This document shows, in pieces, positions 60,883-64,000 of a stretch of DNA of 64,000 bases. The position numbers and the translations under genes were made by a program. How positions within the stretch are numbered: position 1 is the first letter of the stretch; every line of letters begins with the position of its first letter. The notes beneath the pieces were generated by a model, which was given only the letters and a program-made list of their open reading frames with translations, ran no database searches and was not told the DNA's origin. This DNA is from Pseudomonadota bacterium (GTDB lineage Bacteria > Pseudomonadota > Gammaproteobacteria > Steroidobacterales > Steroidobacteraceae), in assembly GCA_023433465.1 (NCBI GenBank), contig JAEZCR010000126.1:1-64000 (forward strand), read 5' to 3'.

Positions 60883-61842
60883 TCAGTTCGGCGGACGGCT
60901 CAGCCAGTCATTCGACCGCAGCCAGTCGATGATCGTCCCCTGCCAGCGATCGCGAGGCATGAGGAAGAAGCCATGCTGGCCCTTCTGGAACAGACGCGCT
61001 TCCACGGGAACGCCGGCGCGCCGCAACGCTTCGAAGAACACGACGCTGTTGTCCACGTCGACCAGCCGATCGTCCGCGGCGTGCAGGATCAACGTGGGTG
61101 GCGTGTCCTTGGTCACGTGAAGCTCGTTGGAGAACATCCGGATCTGCGCGTCCGATGGGTTCGGGCCCAACAGCGCCTTGCGCGAATCCATGTGCGTGAT
61201 CTTCGCGTCCATGCTGATGACCGGATACACGAGGATGAGGAAGTCCGGTCGCAGGTTGACTCGCTCCGGGTTGTCGATGTGAGGCGTGTCGAAATGCGTC
61301 GCCAGTGTCGAGGCCAGATGGCCTCCCGCTGAAAAGCCGATCACGCCGATTCTTCTCGGATCGAGACTCCATTCCGCGGCGTGCTGGCGCGCGAAGCGCA
61401 TCGCCTGCTGTGCGTCCTGCAGCGGGCCGATGGATTTGTCGACCATGGTCTCATCGCTCGGGATCCGGTACTTGACCACGAACGCGGCGATGCCGTGATC
61501 GATGAAGTACCTCGCCTGCTGTGTGCCTTCGAAGTCGAACGTGAGCCCGGCGTATCCACCACCCGGAATGACGACGACGCTGGCGCCGGTGGCCTTCGAC
61601 CTGGCCGGGCGATAAACCTGGATGAAGGGCCGGGACACCTTTCTGATCCAGCTGCCATCCGTCGTCGATTCCTCGTCCGGACCCGGCTTCGAGTTCGGAA
61701 TCTTCGCATCGCCGTAGAGAGGAAAGCTCTCCACCTTCGGTGGGAAGTTAGAGGGGTCCTGCGCGAGGACCGGCTGAGCGACGAAGGACATGGCGGCGAG
61801 AACCACCGCCATGCCAGGGACTGCGTGTCGAATCATTCTCAT
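60883..61842 (-). CDS. Exported alpha/beta-hydrolase, acetylxylan-esterase-like
   Basis: This 319-residue protein starts MRMIRHAVPGMAVVLAAMSF with leader cleavage near VLAQD. It has the oxyanion motif VVIPGGGYAGL, nucleophile elbow GVIGFSAGGHLA, Asp in LHAADDRLVDV and His in KGQHGFFLM. The layout matches the gene at 18231, suggesting paralogs. The start is 4 bases after the stop of the carboxylesterase, so both are cotranscribed. An upstream extension is a shadow. Confidence 0.8.
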   Translation of the reverse strand: MRMIRHAVPGMAVVLAAMSFVAQPVLAQDPSNFPPKVESFPLYGDAKIPNSKPGPDEESTTDGSWIRKVSRPFIQVYRPARSKATGASVVVIPGGGYAGLTFDFEGTQQARYFIDHGIAAFVVKYRIPSDETMVDKSIGPLQDAQQAMRFARQHAAEWSLDPRRIGVIGFSAGGHLASTLATHFDTPHIDNPERVNLRPDFLILVYPVISMDAKITHMDSRKALLGPNPSDAQIRMFSNELHVTKDTPPTLILHAADDRLVDVDNSVVFFEALRRAGVPVEARLFQKGQHGFFLMPRDRWQGTIIDWLRSNDWLSRPPN

Positions 61843-61846
61843 CGGT

Positions 61847-63544
61847 TCAGGTGAGAATGATCTTGCGAGCCTCGCCGTCCGGGTCGTCCACCATGCGGCA
61901 CTCGTTGTCCCAGACCATCGTGCGATTCGTTTTCGGATCCGTCGGCGACCAGGTGAGTCCCGGGATGCTCGGATTGCCCGTCCCGGCGAACTTCGCCCAG
62001 GAGGACGCCATCTTCTTCGCGAGGGCCTGGGCTTCGGGCGTGTTGCCGGTGCCTTGTTCGCAGCGTTTCGTGTTGTCGAAGCAGAACGCGAGCTCCGCCG
62101 TGTGCCACGCGCCTGGCTCGCCATCGAGTATCGGTGTCTGCCAGGTGAAGTAGTACGTGTACGCCGGCGCCGCGTTGAGCGCGTGCTTGAAGCCCGCCAT
62201 CTGCACGACCCTGTTGCGAATGGCGAGCCCGTTGAGCCCCGGATGTCCGCTGCAAATGTACGACAGCGTTCGAATCGACTTCTGTGGATAGGCCTTCTTG
62301 AGCGCCGCAATGATAGAGACCGCCTTCTCCGCTCCATAAGTCTTCGTGAGATTGCCGCGCCACTCGTCCTCGGTCGGCCGCCGCGACATGATGTTGCCTT
62401 CTTCGGTCACCGACCCGATCAGCATCGGCACGTGTTTCGAGATCTCGGGCGCGGCGTCGAAGAACGAACGCATGTTGACGATCTTTCCATCGACGCACGG
62501 CGACCAGCCGACGCGCGGTGTGCCCGGTGCGCCCGGCCCACCCATCGGGGGACCGGCTGGATTGATCTTGGCCGCCGCCGCGTTGCCCGCCGCGAAGAGC
62601 TTCGACCATTCCACCTTCTGCAGCGAGCCGATGTCGTTCGGCGCGAGGCCCAACTCCTTCATCGTCTGCCGCGCGAGCTCGCGCTGCTGTTCGCGGCTCG
62701 GAATGTTTCCGCCGCCACCCGACATCGCGGCCGCGCGGTGGAACAGGCCCGCCGCGGACGGCATGCCCATCAGCGTCGTCACTTTCGATCCACCGCCGGA
62801 TTGGCCGTAGATCATCACGCGATCGGGATCGCCACCGAAGTTCGCGATGTTCTCCTGGACCCAGCGCAGTGCCGCGACGAGATCCGTCATGCCGACGTTC
62901 GCGGAATCCTCGTAAGCCGCGCCGCCGATCTCCGCCGCGTCCAGAAATCCGAGGATGTTCAGACGATGATTGACGGAGACCTGTACGACGTCGTGATGGC
63001 GCGCCATCTGCGCGCCTTCATGCGAGGGAAGTTCGTACGAGGAACCGAAGCTGAAGCCGCCGCCGTGGAAGTACACCATCACCGGGCGCTTGCCGGTCAA
63101 GCCCGGAGTCCAGACGTTGAGCTTGAGCATGTCCTCGCTCATCCAGCCATCGTCCCAGTCCTGGATGAACGTCTGTTCGATGCTCGTCCACGGATGCGTG
63201 TTCTGCGGACAGTTCGCGCCGTAGATCAGCGCGGGATATTCATCGGACCACGGAGTGGGCGCCTTCGCGGGCAGCCAGCGATTCTCACCCGCCGTCGTCT
63301 GACCGTACGGAATGCCCTTGAACGTGAAAACGCCGCCGTCGAGGTAGCCGCGCACTTTGCCGTACTGCGTCTTCGCGATCGCCGAACGCGGCGTCGTCAG
63401 ATTTCCAGGACCTTGATGGGCCGCTGTCTTGGTGCTGTCCGATGCCGCGGCGAAATTCGTCGCCGCAAGGCCGGCCCCCGCCGTGGAAGAAAGAATCAGC
63501 GCCTCGCGCCGAGTGAGACCTGCGCGCTTCGTCGGATCAGCCAT
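61847..63544 (-). CDS. Type-B carboxylesterase, exported
   Basis: This 565-residue protein has a Tat-like leader (RREALILSSTAGAGLAATNF). Type-B carboxylesterase landmarks: FKGIPYGQTTAGENRWLPA, MVYFHGGGFSFGSS, nucleophile in MIYGQSGGGSKV (GQSGG for the usual GESAG), Glu in GSVTEEGNIM and His in GAWHTAELAFCFDN. It probably hydrolyses carboxylic esters such as those on aromatic or acyl side chains. Leads the two-gene esterase operon. Confidence 0.88.
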   Translation of the reverse strand: MADPTKRAGLTRREALILSSTAGAGLAATNFAAASDSTKTAAHQGPGNLTTPRSAIAKTQYGKVRGYLDGGVFTFKGIPYGQTTAGENRWLPAKAPTPWSDEYPALIYGANCPQNTHPWTSIEQTFIQDWDDGWMSEDMLKLNVWTPGLTGKRPVMVYFHGGGFSFGSSYELPSHEGAQMARHHDVVQVSVNHRLNILGFLDAAEIGGAAYEDSANVGMTDLVAALRWVQENIANFGGDPDRVMIYGQSGGGSKVTTLMGMPSAAGLFHRAAAMSGGGGNIPSREQQRELARQTMKELGLAPNDIGSLQKVEWSKLFAAGNAAAAKINPAGPPMGGPGAPGTPRVGWSPCVDGKIVNMRSFFDAAPEISKHVPMLIGSVTEEGNIMSRRPTEDEWRGNLTKTYGAEKAVSIIAALKKAYPQKSIRTLSYICSGHPGLNGLAIRNRVVQMAGFKHALNAAPAYTYYFTWQTPILDGEPGAWHTAELAFCFDNTKRCEQGTGNTPEAQALAKKMASSWAKFAGTGNPSIPGLTWSPTDPKTNRTMVWDNECRMVDDPDGEARKIILT

Positions 63545-63648
63545 GTGTCCCCCTGCTTTGGATCGTTTCGAACATTCTAGAGGGCTGACCGCGACGAGCG
63601 GCATACCGGATTTGTCAGGGTGTCACTTCGTTTTTCGTATACACCGTT

Positions 63649-64000
63649 TCAACGGCACTCGATCCGCTCACCCGCCGGCTTGCAGAAATCTCCGTAGCCG
63701 TGCACGCGCCAGTAATCGGTCATGCCCAGATCTCCAACGAGTTTCGCGAAGCCCGGCAACCGACGTGTTTCGGCGAACAGCGGATGCCAGATCGGCGCCG
63801 GGTGCGGGCGCCGTGAAACGACTCCGGAAAGTATCTCCAGCGCAGCTCGAGGTTCAGAGAAATACGCCGCCCACATTGCGAGCACTACTTTCTCGGTATC
63901 GGCCGCGGTAGTCGCGATGGCGCGGATCTCGTCTATCGCACCCGCCGGCTCATCGAGAAACTTCGCCATATGCCGATTGATGGCCGCGGCGGGAACGTCG
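63649..64000 (-). CDS. C-terminal part of a gene cut by the window edge
   Basis: The visible 117 residues run off the right edge with no stop upstream (DVPAAAINRHMAKFLDE). An ATG at 63969 lies inside helical repeat sequence, so the true start is outside. The end, PLFAETRRLPGFAKLVGDLGMTDYWRVHGYGDFC, is typical of TPR-containing transcriptional regulators or adenylate-cyclase-like proteins with a winged helix at their N-terminus. The family is inferred from the C-terminus only. Confidence 0.55.
   Translation of the reverse strand, partial: DVPAAAINRHMAKFLDEPAGAIDEIRAIATTAADTEKVVLAMWAAYFSEPRAALEILSGVVSRRPHPAPIWHPLFAETRRLPGFAKLVGDLGMTDYWRVHGYGDFCKPAGERIECR

Noticed and set aside
61790..63580. 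596-residue plus-strand frame
   Set aside because: Antisense to the type-B carboxylesterase, no recognisable fold.
1..64000. Search for CRISPR arrays, tRNA/rRNA genes, intact transposases or phage genes
   Set aside because: No regularly spaced repeats, cloverleaf-like genes, DDE or Y1 transposase motifs, or phage structural genes were recognised by reading.

Overview
The window is GC-rich, densely packed DNA with short intergenic gaps and many overlapping stop/start pairs. Protein content points to a free-living Gammaproteobacterium, probably near Xanthomonadales/Nevskiales/Steroidobacteraceae (inference: many secreted peptidases and glycoside hydrolases, Tat-type leaders, a GlyGly-CTERM-type tail, a POT transporter, an ECF sigma factor). 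No rRNA, tRNA, CRISPR array, complete insertion sequence or prophage was seen.

Layout. 1-10.6 kb: an unusual zinc-ribbon SDR, a GH39 beta-xylosidase-like enzyme, an HDOD protein, a seven-bladed PLL-type lectin, an M49-like metallopeptidase, a GFA-family protein, an EEP-family hydrolase and a Rossmann reductase with an export signal. 10.7-14.6 kb: an M28 peptidase facing an overlapping operon of ECF sigma factor, four-helix membrane protein and penicillin-binding/serine hydrolase lipoprotein. 14.7-24.8 kb: a run of plus-strand metabolic genes: orphan molybdopterin hydroxylase subunit, aldo/keto reductase, acetylxylan-esterase-like hydrolase, NmrA-like protein, sialate O-acetylesterase, aldose 1-epimerase and GH51 arabinofuranosidase. 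The last three read as a hemicellulose side-chain unit, and a diguanylate cyclase with a carbohydrate-binding-like periplasmic domain follows. 26.4-39.5 kb: RecQ, a VapBC pair with its palindromic operator, a POT peptide transporter, DUF805, a BBE-type flavoprotein operon, a DUF1579-like protein, a membrane HTH-TolB-propeller regulator, a haloperoxidase and a TlpA-like lipoprotein.

39.6-54.2 kb is the accessory-looking part: a PD-(D/E)XK nuclease, a gluzincin/TPR protein, a trio of small exported proteins, a stretch of gene remnants (alpha/beta-hydrolase tail, patatin start), then three different TIR/deoxyribosyltransferase-like proteins within 4.5 kb (one with a TRAFs-binding/TPR-like C-terminus, one TIR-TM-FGE-like fusion, one with a helical C-terminus), a tandem PGDYG-like protein, a double retropepsin, a reprolysin-like protease, a cytosolic-looking lipase and an XRE-2TM regulator. 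This is the best candidate for an undescribed conflict or signalling system.

54.2-64 kb: dienelactone hydrolase, VOC protein, epimerase, PhoD-type phosphatase, M13 peptidase, two esterases in an operon and the C-terminus of a gene cut by the window edge.

Two sequence-level signals cross the annotation. A 43-bp inverted repeat writes the same C-terminal tail into two convergent genes at 34.6-34.7 kb, and the AT-rich words CTATCTAC and AAACTAC recur far more often than expected in GC-rich DNA.
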